64,000 nt of DNA from Catenuloplanes atrovinosus. Its GTDB lineage: Bacteria > Actinomycetota > Actinomycetes > Mycobacteriales > Micromonosporaceae. The stretch is from NCBI RefSeq assembly GCF_031458235.1, contig NZ_JAVDYB010000001.1:6762501-6826500 (forward strand). The letters run 5' to 3'. The position numbers were made by a program, and so were the translations under genes. This document shows positions 8,603-19,053 of this stretch, in pieces (positions within the stretch are counted from its first letter, which is position 1; each line of letters starts with the position of its first letter). The notes beneath the pieces are model-generated. The model was given only the letters and a program-made list of their open reading frames with translations. It was not told the origin of the DNA and did not search any database.

Positions 8603-9747
8603 CACTGTCCCTCTCGAAGCCACCGCGCGGCGCGCACCGCGCGCGCCCGTACCGTTGCCAGGTCGTCGCCGAGCGCGGTGACGTGCCCGATCTTGCGACC
8701 GGGGCGGACCTGCTTGCCGTACAGGTGGACCTTGATCCCCGGGTCCTCCGCGAACAGGTGGTGGAGCCGCTCGTCGATGCTCATGCCGCCGGGCTCGCCA
8801 CCGAGCAGGTTCGCCATCACCACGACCGGCGCGGCCAGGCTCGTCTCGCCCAGCGGGTAGTCCAGCACCGCGCGCAGGTGCTGCTCGAACTGCGACGTGC
8901 GCGCGCCCTCGATGGTCCAGTGCCCGGAGTTGTGCGGGCGCATGGCCAGCTCGTTGACCAGCAGCCCGTCCTCGGTCTGGAACAGCTCGACCGCGAGCAG
9001 GCCGACCACGCCGAGCTGCTTCGCCACACCGATCGCCAGCTCCTGCGCGGTGACGGCCAGTTCCTCCGGGAGGTCCGGCGCGGGCGCCAGCACCTCCACG
9101 CAGATGCCGTCCCGCTGCACGGTCTCGACCACCGGGTACGCCGCGACCTGCCCGAACGGTGAGCGCGCGACCTGCACCGCCAGCTCCCGGACCAGCCGCA
9201 CCCGCTCCTCGACGATCAGCGGCGTGCCGGTCGCCACCAGCGCGGCCGCCTCGTCCGCGTCCGCCAGCGGGAACACGCCCCGGCCGTCGTACCCGCCGCG
9301 GGTCGCCTTCGCGATGACCGGCCAGCCCACCTCGTCGCCGAACGCCACGAGATCATCAAGGCCCTCGACGGTACGCCAGCGCGGTGCCGGGAAGCCCAGC
9401 TCGGTCAGGCGCGTGCGCATCAGCAGCTTGTCCTGCGCGAACTGCAGCGCGTCCGCGCCCGGGTGCACCGTGAAGCCCTCGGCGGCCAGCGCCTGGATGT
9501 GCGCGGACGGCACGTGCTCGTGGTCGAACGTGACCACGTCGCACGACTTCGCGAACTCGCGCAGCGCGTCCAGGTCGGTGTGCTCACCGATCTGGACGTC
9601 CGCGGCGACCAGCGCGGCGCCGTCGTCGGGGGACTGGGCCAGCACGCGCAGTGACTGACCGAGGGCGATCGCGGCCTGGTGGGTCATCCGGGCCAGCTGG
9701 CCCCCGCCCACCATGCCGACAACGGGCAGACCGGTTCGGGTATCCAT
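8599..9747 (-). CDS. purK: N5-carboxyaminoimidazole ribonucleotide synthase
   Basis: ATP-grasp enzyme of 382 residues that carboxylates AIR with bicarbonate and ATP, feeding PurE. Visible signatures: N-terminal [30 protein letters not shown]-like segment ([18 protein letters not shown]), [15 protein letters not shown] of the ATP-grasp core, and [17 protein letters not shown] with metal-binding residues. The ATG at 9747 was chosen because it directly precedes the conserved start of the family; the frame is open 75 bases further. A TAGGCT box lies ten bases upstream of the ATG, and the next gene on this strand (DUF255) ends 8 bases before it. Confidence 0.97.
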   Translation of the reverse strand: MDTRTGLPVVGMVGGGQLARMTHQAAIALGQSLRVLAQSPDDGAALVAADVQIGEHTDLDALREFAKSCDVVTFDHEHVPSAHIQALAAEGFTVHPGADALQFAQDKLLMRTRLTELGFPAPRWRTVEGLDDLVAFGDEVGWPVIAKATRGGYDGRGVFPLADADEAAALVATGTPLIVEERVRLVRELAVQVARSPFGQVAAYPVVETVQRDGICVEVLAPAPDLPEELAVTAQELAIGVAKQLGVVGLLAVELFQTEDGLLVNELAMRPHNSGHWTIEGARTSQFEQHLRAVLDYPLGETSLAAPVVVMANLLGGEPGGMSIDERLHHLFAEDPGIKVHLYGKQVRPGRKIGHVTALGDDLATVRARAVRAARWLREGQW

Positions 9748-9755
9748 CTCGCCGA

Positions 9756-11756
<2,001 letters not shown>

Positions 11757-11879
11757 ACCCTCACCCTTCCACACCGCCGGGTCATCAAACCCCGGACCAT
11801 CCGCGGGTACGCCGTGTGACGCGCTTCACCGGGCCGCGGATTTCTCCGACCGGCCCACCCGCTGCCGATTACTCGGGAC

Positions 11880-13097
11880 ATGCACCACTCCCCACTGCTC
11901 ACGCTCGACGCGCCGGTCCCGGACGCCGTCACGGACGCGTTGCAGCAGGTGTTGCAGGTGGTCCGCCGGCGCCTCGGCATGGACGTCGCGTTCATCGCCG
12001 AGTTCGTCGGCGACCGGCGCGTCTTCCGCTGGGTCGACGCCGCCGACCCGGTCCCGGGCCTGAGCCCCGGCCTGGGCGATCCCCTGGACGAGACGTACTG
12101 CCAGCGGATCGCGGACGGCCGGCTGGAGCGGGTGGTGCCGGACACGGCGTCGGACCCGGTCGCACGGGCGCTGCCGATCACGGACCAGCTCGGGATCGGC
12201 AACTATCTCGGCACGCCGCTGCGGCTGAGCACCGGCGAACTCTACGGCACGCTCTGCTGCTTCTCCTCGACGCCGGACCGCACGCTGAACGGCCGCGACC
12301 TGGACTACCTCAACGACGTGGCGGAGATCGTCACGGTGACGCTGAGCGCGGCGGACGCGAACCGCCGCGAGCACGCGCGGATCCGCGGCAGCCTCGCCGA
12401 GCTGGAACGCGGCGGCGGCCCGGTCGTGGTGGTCCAGCCGATCGTGGACCTGACCAGCGGGAAGATCGCCGGCGCGGAGGCGCTGAGCCGGTTCCCCACC
12501 GGGTCGCCACTGACCTGGTTCGAGGAGGCCGCGCGGGTCGGCGAGGGCACCGCGCTGGAGTGTTCCGCGATCCGCAACGCGCTGGCCGCGAGCCGGCAGA
12601 CGCCCGGGTTCATGTCCCTGAACCTCTCCCCCACCACGATCCTGGCGCCCGGCACGCTCGACCTGTTCCGCGACGTGGACCTGGACCGGATCGTGGTCGA
12701 GCTGACCGAGCAGGAGAAGCTCGACGACCTGACCGAGGTGCGCGCCGCGCTGGCGCCGCTGCGCGAGCGCGGCCTGCGGGTGGCGATCGACGACGTCGGC
12801 GCCGGGTACGCCGGGCTGAACCGCGTGGTGCAGCTGCGGCCGGACATCATCAAGCTGGACATCGGCCTGGTGCGCGGCATCGAGGAGGACGAGATCCGGC
12901 AGGCGCTCAGCCGGGCGCTGATCTCGTTCGCCCAGGGCAGCGGCTCGAAGGTGATCGCCGAGGGCGTGGAGACGCCCGGTGAGCTGCGCATCCTGCGCGG
13001 GCTCGGCGCCGACTACGGCCAGGGCTGGATCTTCTCCCGCCCGTGCCCGCCGGACCGGCTCACCGACTCCGTGGTCTTCGACCTGGACCCGCGCTGA
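11880..13097 (+). CDS. GAF-EAL cyclic-di-GMP phosphodiesterase
   Basis: A 405-residue soluble signalling protein. A GAF sensor (about 15-165, including ETYCQRIADGRL and NYLGTPLRLSTGELYGTLCC) precedes an EAL domain (about 178-400). EAL catalytic elements appear intact: GAEALSRF, NLSPTTI, VELTEQE, AIDDVGAGYAGL (DDFG variant with V), IIKLDI, VIAEGVET and QGWIFSRP. EAL enzymes hydrolyse c-di-GMP to pGpG. With no membrane segment it should act in the cytoplasm on a signal bound by GAF. The SMR transporter gene follows after 43 bases, separated by a hairpin. A GGDEF-EAL gene lies 1.3 kb further on. Confidence 0.93.
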   Translation: MHHSPLLTLDAPVPDAVTDALQQVLQVVRRRLGMDVAFIAEFVGDRRVFRWVDAADPVPGLSPGLGDPLDETYCQRIADGRLERVVPDTASDPVARALPITDQLGIGNYLGTPLRLSTGELYGTLCCFSSTPDRTLNGRDLDYLNDVAEIVTVTLSAADANRREHARIRGSLAELERGGGPVVVVQPIVDLTSGKIAGAEALSRFPTGSPLTWFEEAARVGEGTALECSAIRNALAASRQTPGFMSLNLSPTTILAPGTLDLFRDVDLDRIVVELTEQEKLDDLTEVRAALAPLRERGLRVAIDDVGAGYAGLNRVVQLRPDIIKLDIGLVRGIEEDEIRQALSRALISFAQGSGSKVIAEGVETPGELRILRGLGADYGQGWIFSRPCPPDRLTDSVVFDLDPR

Positions 13098-13100
13098 CCG

Positions 13101-13126
13101 CTCTTGTACCCGGGCGGGTGCACGAG
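13101..13126 (+). terminator. hairpin between GAF-EAL and SMR genes
   Basis: CTC-T-TGTACCC and GGGTGCA-C-GAG pair around a GGGC loop, giving a stem of ten pairs with one mismatch. It is followed by GAAAGG rather than a T-run, so it may be a weak terminator or an mRNA processing structure that lowers read-through from the EAL gene. Confidence 0.4.
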
Positions 13127-13140
13127 AAAGGGTGCCGTCC

Positions 13141-13461
13141 ATGGCCTACGTCTTCCTCGTCTGCGCGATCGGCGCGGAGATACTCGGTACCAGCCTGCTC
13201 CGCACCACGGACGGCTTCACCCGGCCGTGGCCCACGGTCGCGGTGGTGGCCTGCTACGTCGCCTCGTTCTGGTCGCTCTCCCGGACGGTGCAGGCCATCC
13301 CGGTCGGCGTCACCTATGCCATCTGGTCCGGCGTCGGCACCGCCGCGATCGCCGCCATCGGCGCCGCCTTCCTCGGCGAGCCGCTGACCCTCACCAAGGT
13401 CATCGGCATCGGCCTGGTCATCGCCGGCGTGGTCACGCTCAACCTCGGCGGCCCGCACTGA
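13141..13461 (+). CDS. small multidrug resistance (SMR) family transporter
   Basis: A 106-residue protein with four predicted membrane helices, the standard SMR size. The essential membrane glutamate is seen in CAIGAEILGTSLLRTTDGFT; other signatures are PTVAVVACYVASFWSLSRTV, IPVGVTYAIWSGVGTAAIA, and FLGEPLTLTKVIGIGLVIAGVV. SMR dimers use proton antiport to expel cationic compounds; one subgroup exports guanidinium. The WSGVGT sequence and single-gene context favour the EmrE/QacC drug-exporter subgroup over Gdx, but this is not certain. ATG at 13141 is preceded by AAAGGGTGCCGTCC. A strong terminator hairpin follows 42 bases after the stop. Confidence 0.93.
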   Translation: MAYVFLVCAIGAEILGTSLLRTTDGFTRPWPTVAVVACYVASFWSLSRTVQAIPVGVTYAIWSGVGTAAIAAIGAAFLGEPLTLTKVIGIGLVIAGVVTLNLGGPH

Positions 13462-13502
13462 CCCTCGCTCGCGCACACGCCCGCCCGCCGCGGAAACGCG
13501 AA

Positions 13503-13543
13503 CGGGAGCGGCGGGACGACGCCTCCGTGTCCCGCCGCTCCCG
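13503..13543. terminator. strong bidirectional hairpin terminator
   Basis: A perfect 15-bp stem (CGGGAGCGGCGGGAC with GTCCCGCCGCTCCCG) and an 11-base loop lie just after the SMR gene. There is no long T-run, as is common in high-GC actinobacteria. It could end SMR transcription rightwards and the small minus-strand transcript starting near 13676. Confidence 0.8.
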
Positions 13544-13604
13544 GTCACTCAGGGATGTGCGGCCCCGTCGGTCGGGATCAGCTCAGGCCTGACGGCCCGA
13601 GATC

Positions 13605-13650
13605 ACGACCACTCGCTGCCGTTGTGCCTGGTCATAACCTTGTGCACCAT
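13605..13650 (-). CDS. candidate 15-residue SOS-controlled peptide
   Basis: A tiny reading frame encoding MVHKVMTRHNGSEWS and a stop. It is proposed because everything around it fits a transcription unit: AAGGGG seven bases before the ATG, a TAGGCT box at 13683-13688 (minus strand) at a suitable distance, a LexA-like operator overlapping that box, and a strong hairpin terminator 60 bases after the stop. I do not recognise the peptide. It could equally be a small RNA with no protein product. No codon-usage argument is possible at this length. Confidence 0.35.
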
Positions 13651-13667
13651 GACGGCCCCTTCTTTCC

Positions 13668-13683
13668 TCGAACGTTTGTTCTA
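13668..13683. promoter_or_regulatory. LexA/SOS-box-like operator
   Basis: TCGAAC-GTTT-GTTCTA matches the actinobacterial SOS box TCGAAC-N4-GTTCGA at 11 of 12 fixed positions. It overlaps a TANNNT -10 box on the minus strand, the position where LexA would block transcription of the short unit downstream. Confidence 0.6.
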
Positions 13684-14075
13684 GCCTACGGCTCGGGTAT
13701 GACAGTTTTCGGCCGACGATCGAGGGACAGCGCGTTTCCCGGGGACGCACCACCCACCACGACCCGAGGTCCTGGACCGGTCCGATCGGACGGTCGCGCA
13801 CACCGTCCGGCAGGTCATCTCGATCTCTTCAGATGGTGACTCATCGCGGCAAGTCACCGGGTTCACTCGCGGGCCGCGATAACCGGATCAATCCGGCAAC
13901 TCGCGAGTTCCCGCCTCAACTGTGCGCGACTCGGAAGTCCCGGGGCAACGCATTTACCCACCCCGGAACGCGTCCCCGCGCCGGCGACCGGCCCCTCGAC
14001 GAAGATCGCGCCCCACCACGAAGCCGGCAGGGAGGAGCGCCGGCGACGACCGGTGCCCGCGAGAGCAAGCCCACA

Positions 14076-14408
14076 GCGACCACGCCGGAAGCGGGAAAGC
14101 GATATCAACCCCACGCGACCCGGCCGGGAGCCGAACCCCCACACGCAAGCGGAACCGCGCCCAAACGACCGGGCCGGAAGCGGACTCCCGGCGGCGCCGC
14201 GGCGACCGGGCCGGCAGCCGGCGTATGCCCGAAGACGACCATCGCGTCGCGGATTCGCAGCGGAACACCGATCCGCCGAAGCGACCACGCCGGAAACAGC
14301 GACATACCGGCCAGGCCGGAAGCAGGTCGAAACACCCACGGCGGGCATGGCGTGATCAACCAGCAGGACATGGCGACCCCGCCCCAGGGCGACCAGGCCG
14401 GAAGTGGA
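14076..14408. repeat. cluster of seven dispersed degenerate 20-mers
   Basis: Copies resembling GCGACCACGCCGGAAGCGG start at about 14076, 14115, 14165, 14202, 14281, 14306 and 14389, all in the same orientation, with start-to-start spacing from 25 to 83 bases. Copies differ at one to six positions. The block ends directly at the 3' end of the GGDEF-EAL gene. Function unknown. Confidence 0.65.
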
Positions 14409-14414
14409 GGGGGA

Positions 14415-17009
14415 TCAGGAGGCGTCGTCGGCGGCGCGGAGGGGGACGACCGTGGCGCGGGTGGCGGAGTCGCGGAGGGTGCGCAGCAGCATGATGATCT
14501 TGTCGCGGCGGACCGGGCGGCAGAAGTGGTAGCCCTGGCCGGCGTCGCAGCCGAGGCTGACCAGCGCGGCCCGCTGGTCGGCCGTCTCGACGCCCTCCGC
14601 GACGACGCGCGCGTTGATCCGGCGGCCGAGTTCGACGGTGGCGCGGATGACCGCGGTGGCGCGGGTGGAGTCGGCCATGTCGCGGACGAAGGAGCGGTCG
14701 ACCTTGAGTTCGTCGACCGGGATGCGGGTGATGAAGCTGAGCGACGAGAAGCCGGTGCCGAAGTCGTCCAGCGAGAGTTGCACGCCCAGCTCGCGCAGGT
14801 CGTCGATGACCTCGTCGACCACGTCGGTGCGGCTCATCGCCACGGTCTCGGTGATCTCCAGGACCAGCAGATGCGGCGGTACGTGATGACGGCGCAGCAG
14901 CGCGCCCACCTCGCCGGGCAGCCGCGGGTCGAGCAGGTTGCGGGCCGACAGGTTGACCGAGATCGGCACGTCCAGGCCCTGCGTGCGCCACTCGCCGGCG
15001 GTGGCGAGCGCCTGGTCCAGCACGTAGCCGGTGAACCGGGCGAGCAGCTCGCTCTCCTCGACCGCGCGCACGAAGTCGGCCGGCGTGAGCAGGCCCCGGC
15101 GCGGGTGCTCCCAGCGGATCAGCGCCTCGACGCCGGTCGGTGCGCCGGTCGCCAGGTCCACGGCCGGCTGCATGTCCAGCACGAGCTGGTCGTCGGCGGC
15201 GAGCGCCTGCCGCATCTCGGCCAGCAGCGACAGGTGGTCGACGGTGGCGGCGTCGGCGGCGCTGTCGTACGCGGTGATCCGCACGCCGGCGGACTTGGCC
15301 CGGTACATCGCGTGCTCGGCCTGCCGGACGCGCTCCGCCATGTCGGCCGCGCCGGCCGGGCTCACCGCGACGCCCACCGTGACCTCGACGGACATCGGCA
15401 CGTCGCAGACCTCGATCGGCTCGGCCAGCCGCTCCGCGATCAGCCGGGCGCGGCGCAGCAGCGGCGGCTCGGGCGGGGACGGCGGCGCCTCGCGCGGTGA
15501 CTCCGGCGCGACCGCGATCATCGGCCGGGGCGGCGGGACCGTCCGGTACGCCTTGGGCCCGTCCGCCGCGGTCAGCAGCAGCGCGAACTCGTCGCCGTCC
15601 AGCCGGGCCAGCAGTTCGCCGGGCCGGGCGAGCGAGAGCAGCCGGTCGGCCAGCGCGCGCAGCAGCGCGTCCCCGGCCGCGTGGCCCATCGCCTCGTTGA
15701 CGCGCTTGAGCCGGTCCACGTCGAACAGCAGCAGCGCGGCCGGCGCGCCCCGGTCCAGCTCGCTCAGCGCCCGGTCGCCCTCGGCCAGCAGCGCCACCCG
15801 GTTGGTCAGCTCGGTGAGCGGGTCGTGGGCGGCCTGGTAGAGCGCTTGTTCGGTGAGATCGTGAACCTGAGTGGTGATCGCCGCGTTTCCCAGTGCGAGG
15901 GCGAGCGCGTCACCGTACGCGGTGAGGACCGCCTCGTTCGCGAACGCCGCCCCGGTCGCCGCCGGGAAGTGCACGCGGATCTCGCCGAGCCGGCGCTCGG
16001 CGGCGACGAGCGTGCGGGCGAGGAGCACGTCACCGGGATCGGAGGATTGTTCGTTGGCCGGAGGAGCGGCGACCACCAGACCGCCGTGGTCCGCGGTGTA
16101 CCGGTTGACGCCGGTGGGCGTGATCACGTCCACCTCGACCCGCTCCGCGCCGAACAGGTCGAGCGCGCCCTCCGCGCCCGCGGTGGCCACGGACCGCTGG
16201 TCGGTGCCGGCGAGCGCGCCGGTGGCGGAGGCGAACGTGATCCAGGTGCGCCGGTTCTCCTCGTTGCGCAGCCGCTGGCCGTACGCGTGGTGGACGAACC
16301 AGAGCGTGGGCAGCACGAACAGCAGCCAGCGCGGGTCCACGTCGATCACCGCGACGGCGGCGAGGCCGACCAGCACGTTCCCCACGAAGAGCGGCAGCTT
16401 GGCGCGGAGCGCGGGCCAGGTCAGCACCGCGACCGGCAGGCCGTGCCGCATCCGGAGGGTGAGCACGGCCAGGCCGACGGAGACCACGAGATACGCCGTC
16501 GCGGCCGCGGTGAGCGCGAGGGCGCCGGCGAACGTGAGCGGCACGCCGGGTGGCGGCCCGATCGCGAGCGCCAGCACGGCGGCCACGGCGGTGCCGGCCA
16601 CCAGCGACGCACCGGCGTGGACCGCTTCGGCGGTGGCGCGGTGCACGCGGCCCGCGGAGAGGACGGTCCAGGCGAGCACGGCGCCGGCGGCGGTGGCCGC
16701 GGGCAGCCAGGGCGCGGGCAGCAGGTGCAGGCCGACGATCAGCGCGGCCTCGCCCCAGGTGACGCTCACCGATCCGGTGGTGACCTGGACGCGGACGCGG
16801 GCGAGCTGTCCGCAGGCCACGAGCCCGGCCACGACGGCCCAGCTCATCGGCGCGGGCAGGCGGCTGGGAACGGTGCCGGAGACCGGGATGAGCAGGCCGA
16901 TGAGGACCGCGGTCAGCGCGACCGCGAGGACGGTCGCGTAGAGCGCGCGGACCGGCCCGCCCATTGTGGAGTAACCGGCGGTGGTGCGGCGATCACTCGT
17001 CGTGGACAT
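14415..17009 (-). CDS. membrane-bound GGDEF-EAL c-di-GMP signalling protein
   Basis: An 864-residue protein. The first ~280 residues contain about eight hydrophobic helices, followed by a linker/GAF-like region, a GGDEF domain and a C-terminal EAL domain. The GGDEF signature reads RLDGDEFALLL and its metal/substrate part LLLFDVDRLKRVNEAMGH, so cyclase function is plausible; no RxxD inhibitory site precedes it. EAL motifs are intact: GVEALIRWEHP, VLEITETVAM, LSLDDFGTGFSSL, LKVDRSFV and VVAEGVET. Such proteins can make or break c-di-GMP. The ATG at 17009 was chosen (MSTTSDRRTTAGYSTMGG) with a GGGGG run 10 bases upstream; the frame is open to 17132 but those residues lack family character. Confidence 0.93.
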   Translation of the reverse strand: MSTTSDRRTTAGYSTMGGPVRALYATVLAVALTAVLIGLLIPVSGTVPSRLPAPMSWAVVAGLVACGQLARVRVQVTTGSVSVTWGEAALIVGLHLLPAPWLPAATAAGAVLAWTVLSAGRVHRATAEAVHAGASLVAGTAVAAVLALAIGPPPGVPLTFAGALALTAAATAYLVVSVGLAVLTLRMRHGLPVAVLTWPALRAKLPLFVGNVLVGLAAVAVIDVDPRWLLFVLPTLWFVHHAYGQRLRNEENRRTWITFASATGALAGTDQRSVATAGAEGALDLFGAERVEVDVITPTGVNRYTADHGGLVVAAPPANEQSSDPGDVLLARTLVAAERRLGEIRVHFPAATGAAFANEAVLTAYGDALALALGNAAITTQVHDLTEQALYQAAHDPLTELTNRVALLAEGDRALSELDRGAPAALLLFDVDRLKRVNEAMGHAAGDALLRALADRLLSLARPGELLARLDGDEFALLLTAADGPKAYRTVPPPRPMIAVAPESPREAPPSPPEPPLLRRARLIAERLAEPIEVCDVPMSVEVTVGVAVSPAGAADMAERVRQAEHAMYRAKSAGVRITAYDSAADAATVDHLSLLAEMRQALAADDQLVLDMQPAVDLATGAPTGVEALIRWEHPRRGLLTPADFVRAVEESELLARFTGYVLDQALATAGEWRTQGLDVPISVNLSARNLLDPRLPGEVGALLRRHHVPPHLLVLEITETVAMSRTDVVDEVIDDLRELGVQLSLDDFGTGFSSLSFITRIPVDELKVDRSFVRDMADSTRATAVIRATVELGRRINARVVAEGVETADQRAALVSLGCDAGQGYHFCRPVRRDKIIMLLRTLRDSATRATVVPLRAADDAS

Positions 17010-17153
17010 CGGCGACCGCCCCCTTTCCGCGCAGGGTCCGGAGGTGATTACACCCCCCGGCGGAAGGCTAGGCCAATCGCGGAGCGCGCAACAGGGGTTG
17101 ACGCTCCCGCCACCGTGCGGGCCGGAGCACAATGGCTGGTCAGCGGCGTGCGC

Positions 17154-17468
17154 TCAATTCTTGGGCGCGCTCTCCCGGGCTTCCCGCGCCGCCGTGTCGG
17201 CCTCCGGATCTGTCGGATCGAGGACTTTCTCCTCGCCGTCATCGGCCTTCGCCGCGGTGCCGGTGTCCGATGTGCCGGAACCGGCCGTGGGCGGCGGGAA
17301 CGACTCGGGGAGCCGGCGGAGCCGCTTGTTCATGCTGCGGATCAGGAACACCGTCGCGATCGCCATCAGCACGATGATGAGCAGGCCCAGGGGCCCGGTC
17401 AGACCGCCCTCGCGCGTATCGCCGAAGTTGTTCTGCGCGAGCACGTCCAGGCCAGTCGGGGTCACCAT
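17154..17468 (-). CDS. small single-pass membrane protein beside mca
   Basis: A 104-residue protein with one strong membrane helix (GPLGLLIIVLMAIATVFLIR, about 23-42), a basic stretch after it (SMNKRLRRLPESF), and an acidic, disordered C-terminus rich in Asp, Glu and Thr. This fits the small membrane protein found next to mca in mycobacteria (Rv1083) in size and position. Function is unknown. The ATG at 17468 lies 43 bases after the mca stop, so the two genes are probably one transcript. The positive-inside rule puts the C-terminal tail in the cytoplasm. Confidence 0.85.
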   Translation of the reverse strand: MVTPTGLDVLAQNNFGDTREGGLTGPLGLLIIVLMAIATVFLIRSMNKRLRRLPESFPPPTAGSGTSDTGTAAKADDGEEKVLDPTDPEADTAAREARESAPKN

Positions 17469-17511
17469 CAGCCGCCTCCTCGTTCTCACCGCCCACCGTA
17501 CGCCGGTGCGC

Positions 17512-18393
17512 TCAGCGCGCCGCCACCGAGTCTCGAATCCCGGCGAACAGGTCGGTCTCCGGCAGCGCGGTCTCGACCAGCGAGCGGGCCAGCTCGAAGT
17601 CCTCGGTCGGCCACACCTTGAGCTGGATCTCGCGCGGCACCTGGAACCAGAAGCCGTCCGGGTCGACCTGCGTGGCGTGCGCCCGCAGCGCGTCGTCCCG
17701 CACGTCGAAGTACTCACCGCAGGGCACGCGGGTGGTGATCTTGTCGCCGCGGTCGCGGCCCTCGTCCCACTTCTCGATCCACTCGGTGTACGGCGAGGTG
17801 AGCCCCGCGTCCAGCATCGCCTCGTGCAGCGCCAGCACGCGGTCCTTGGAGAAGCCGGAGTTGTAGTACAGCTTCAGCGGCTGCCACGGCTCGCCGGCCT
17901 CCGGAAAGCGCTCCGGGTCGGCGGCCGCGTCGAACGCCGCCATCGTGACGCGGTGGGTCATGATGTGGTCCGGATGCGGGTAGCCGCCGTTCTCGTCGTA
18001 CGTGGTGATCACGTGCGGGCGGAACTCGCGGATCAGCTTGACCAGCGGCTCCGCGGCGACCTCCGGGTCCATCAGGCCGAAGCAGCCCTCGGGCAGCGGG
18101 GGCAGCGGGTCGCCCTCCGGCAGCCCGGAGTCGACGAAGCCGAGCCAGGCCTGGTCGACGCCGAGGATCTCGCGCGCCGCGTCCATCTCCCTGCGCCGGA
18201 TGTTGGCGATGTCCGCCCACACCTCCGGCCGGTCCAGCTTCGGGTTGAGCACGCTGCCGCGCTCCCCGCCCGTACAGGTGACCACCAGCACGGAGACGCC
18301 TTCCGCGACGTACTTCGCGCTCGACGCGGCACCCTTGCTCGACTCGTCGTCGGGGTGGGCGTGCACCGCCATCAGACGCAACTGCTCAGCCAA
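17512..18393 (-). CDS. mca: mycothiol S-conjugate amidase
   Basis: A 293-residue zinc amidase of the LmbE/PIG-L family that cleaves mycothiol-toxin conjugates to release a mercapturic acid for export. Zinc and catalytic motifs are AVHAHPDDESSKG at the N-terminus and ENGGYPHPDHIMTH in mid-protein; TGGERGS also matches Mca. Length agrees with M. tuberculosis Mca (288). The best start is TTG at 18393: AGGGAGAG lies six bases upstream and the protein then begins LAEQLRLMAVHAHPDD; the frame is open to 18489. It is divergent from the DUF4307 gene and upstream of a small membrane protein gene, the conserved actinobacterial arrangement. Its presence implies a mycothiol-producing organism. Confidence 0.96.
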   Translation of the reverse strand: MAEQLRLMAVHAHPDDESSKGAASSAKYVAEGVSVLVVTCTGGERGSVLNPKLDRPEVWADIANIRRREMDAAREILGVDQAWLGFVDSGLPEGDPLPPLPEGCFGLMDPEVAAEPLVKLIREFRPHVITTYDENGGYPHPDHIMTHRVTMAAFDAAADPERFPEAGEPWQPLKLYYNSGFSKDRVLALHEAMLDAGLTSPYTEWIEKWDEGRDRGDKITTRVPCGEYFDVRDDALRAHATQVDPDGFWFQVPREIQLKVWPTEDFELARSLVETALPETDLFAGIRDSVAAR

Positions 18394-18508
18394 CGCTGAC
18401 TCTCCCTCGTGACCTGCGGTACGTCCATTCCCGCGTGCTGCGAGAATGGACCCGACACATTCTGGCCGACCGGCCCCCGACGTACCCAACCGCAGGAGTG
18501 TGGCACCG

Positions 18509-18943
18509 GTGACCGAGACGCCCGCGACAACGCCCGCGGCGGCCCCGGTGTTCCCCGCGGGCCGATACGGCCGACGGCGCGAGCAGCGGCGACGCCGTCC
18601 GTGGCTGATCGCGGCCGCGCTCGCGGTGGTGCTGCTCGGCGGTCTGATGGTCGCGTACGTGGAGTGGCGGAAGTACGGCGACCCGGCCTACGACGCGCAG
18701 GTCATCAGCTACACGGACATCACCGACACCGGCATCGTGGTGCACTTCCGGGTGAACGTGCCGGCGGACGGCACCGCGGCCTGCACCGTGCGCGCGCGCA
18801 ACCGGGCCGGCACCACCGTGGGCTCCGAGGAGGTCCGGGTGACCGGCACACCCGGGGGCGAACCGGTCACCGTCGATCACCGGCTGGCCACCACCGAACG
18901 CGCGTTCATCGGCGAGGTGCTCCGCTGCCGCGCTCACTCCTGA
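18509..18943 (+). CDS. DUF4307 membrane protein
   Basis: A 144-residue protein: a Pro/Ala-rich start, an Arg-rich cluster (GRYGRRREQRRRRP), one membrane helix (WLIAAALAVVLLGGLMVAYV) and an extracytoplasmic beta-rich domain with two cysteines (AACTVRARNRAGTTVG and VLRCRAHS). This is the DUF4307 family, always found next to mca and greA in actinobacteria; its biochemical role is unknown. GTG at 18509 was chosen with AGGAG upstream; an ATG at 18446 in the same frame would add 21 residues. The greA gene follows 110 bases later. Confidence 0.85.
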   Translation: MTETPATTPAAAPVFPAGRYGRRREQRRRRPWLIAAALAVVLLGGLMVAYVEWRKYGDPAYDAQVISYTDITDTGIVVHFRVNVPADGTAACTVRARNRAGTTVGSEEVRVTGTPGGEPVTVDHRLATTERAFIGEVLRCRAHS

Positions 18944-19053
18944 GCGCCTCCACGATCACTGCCGGTAGAACTCGGTAGTGAAATGGGTTGTCTCCCACTG
19001 GTAAGTTGGTAGTTCGACCCTGTTCGCCGCAAGCCATTATGAGGAGATCGTCT

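Larger units (their letters stand above)
13462..14414. other. 950-base region without a conventional gene
   Basis: Between the SMR transporter and the GGDEF-EAL gene no reading frame has recognisable protein features; long open frames here are a by-product of GC content. The region holds a perfect-stem terminator (13503-13543), a candidate LexA-controlled micro-transcript on the minus strand (13605-13688) and seven scattered copies of a degenerate 20-mer (14076-14408). Nothing else was recognised in 13690-14075. Confidence 0.7.

Noticed and set aside
13101-13140. Guanidine-II (mini-ykkC) riboswitch before the SMR gene
   Set aside because: Only one hairpin is present and its loop is GGGC, not the paired ACGR loops of that riboswitch.
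12979-13140. N-terminal extension of the SMR protein to 160 residues
   Set aside because: The added residues overlap the EAL gene in another frame; the 106-residue form from ATG 13141 has the exact family length.
14076-14408. Degenerate CRISPR remnant
   Set aside because: Repeats are only about 20 bases, poorly conserved and irregularly spaced, with intervals as short as 5 bases.
13833-15500. 555-residue plus-strand frame
   Set aside because: The first part is repeat-rich non-coding DNA and the second is antisense to the EAL domain of the GGDEF-EAL gene; composition is not protein-like.
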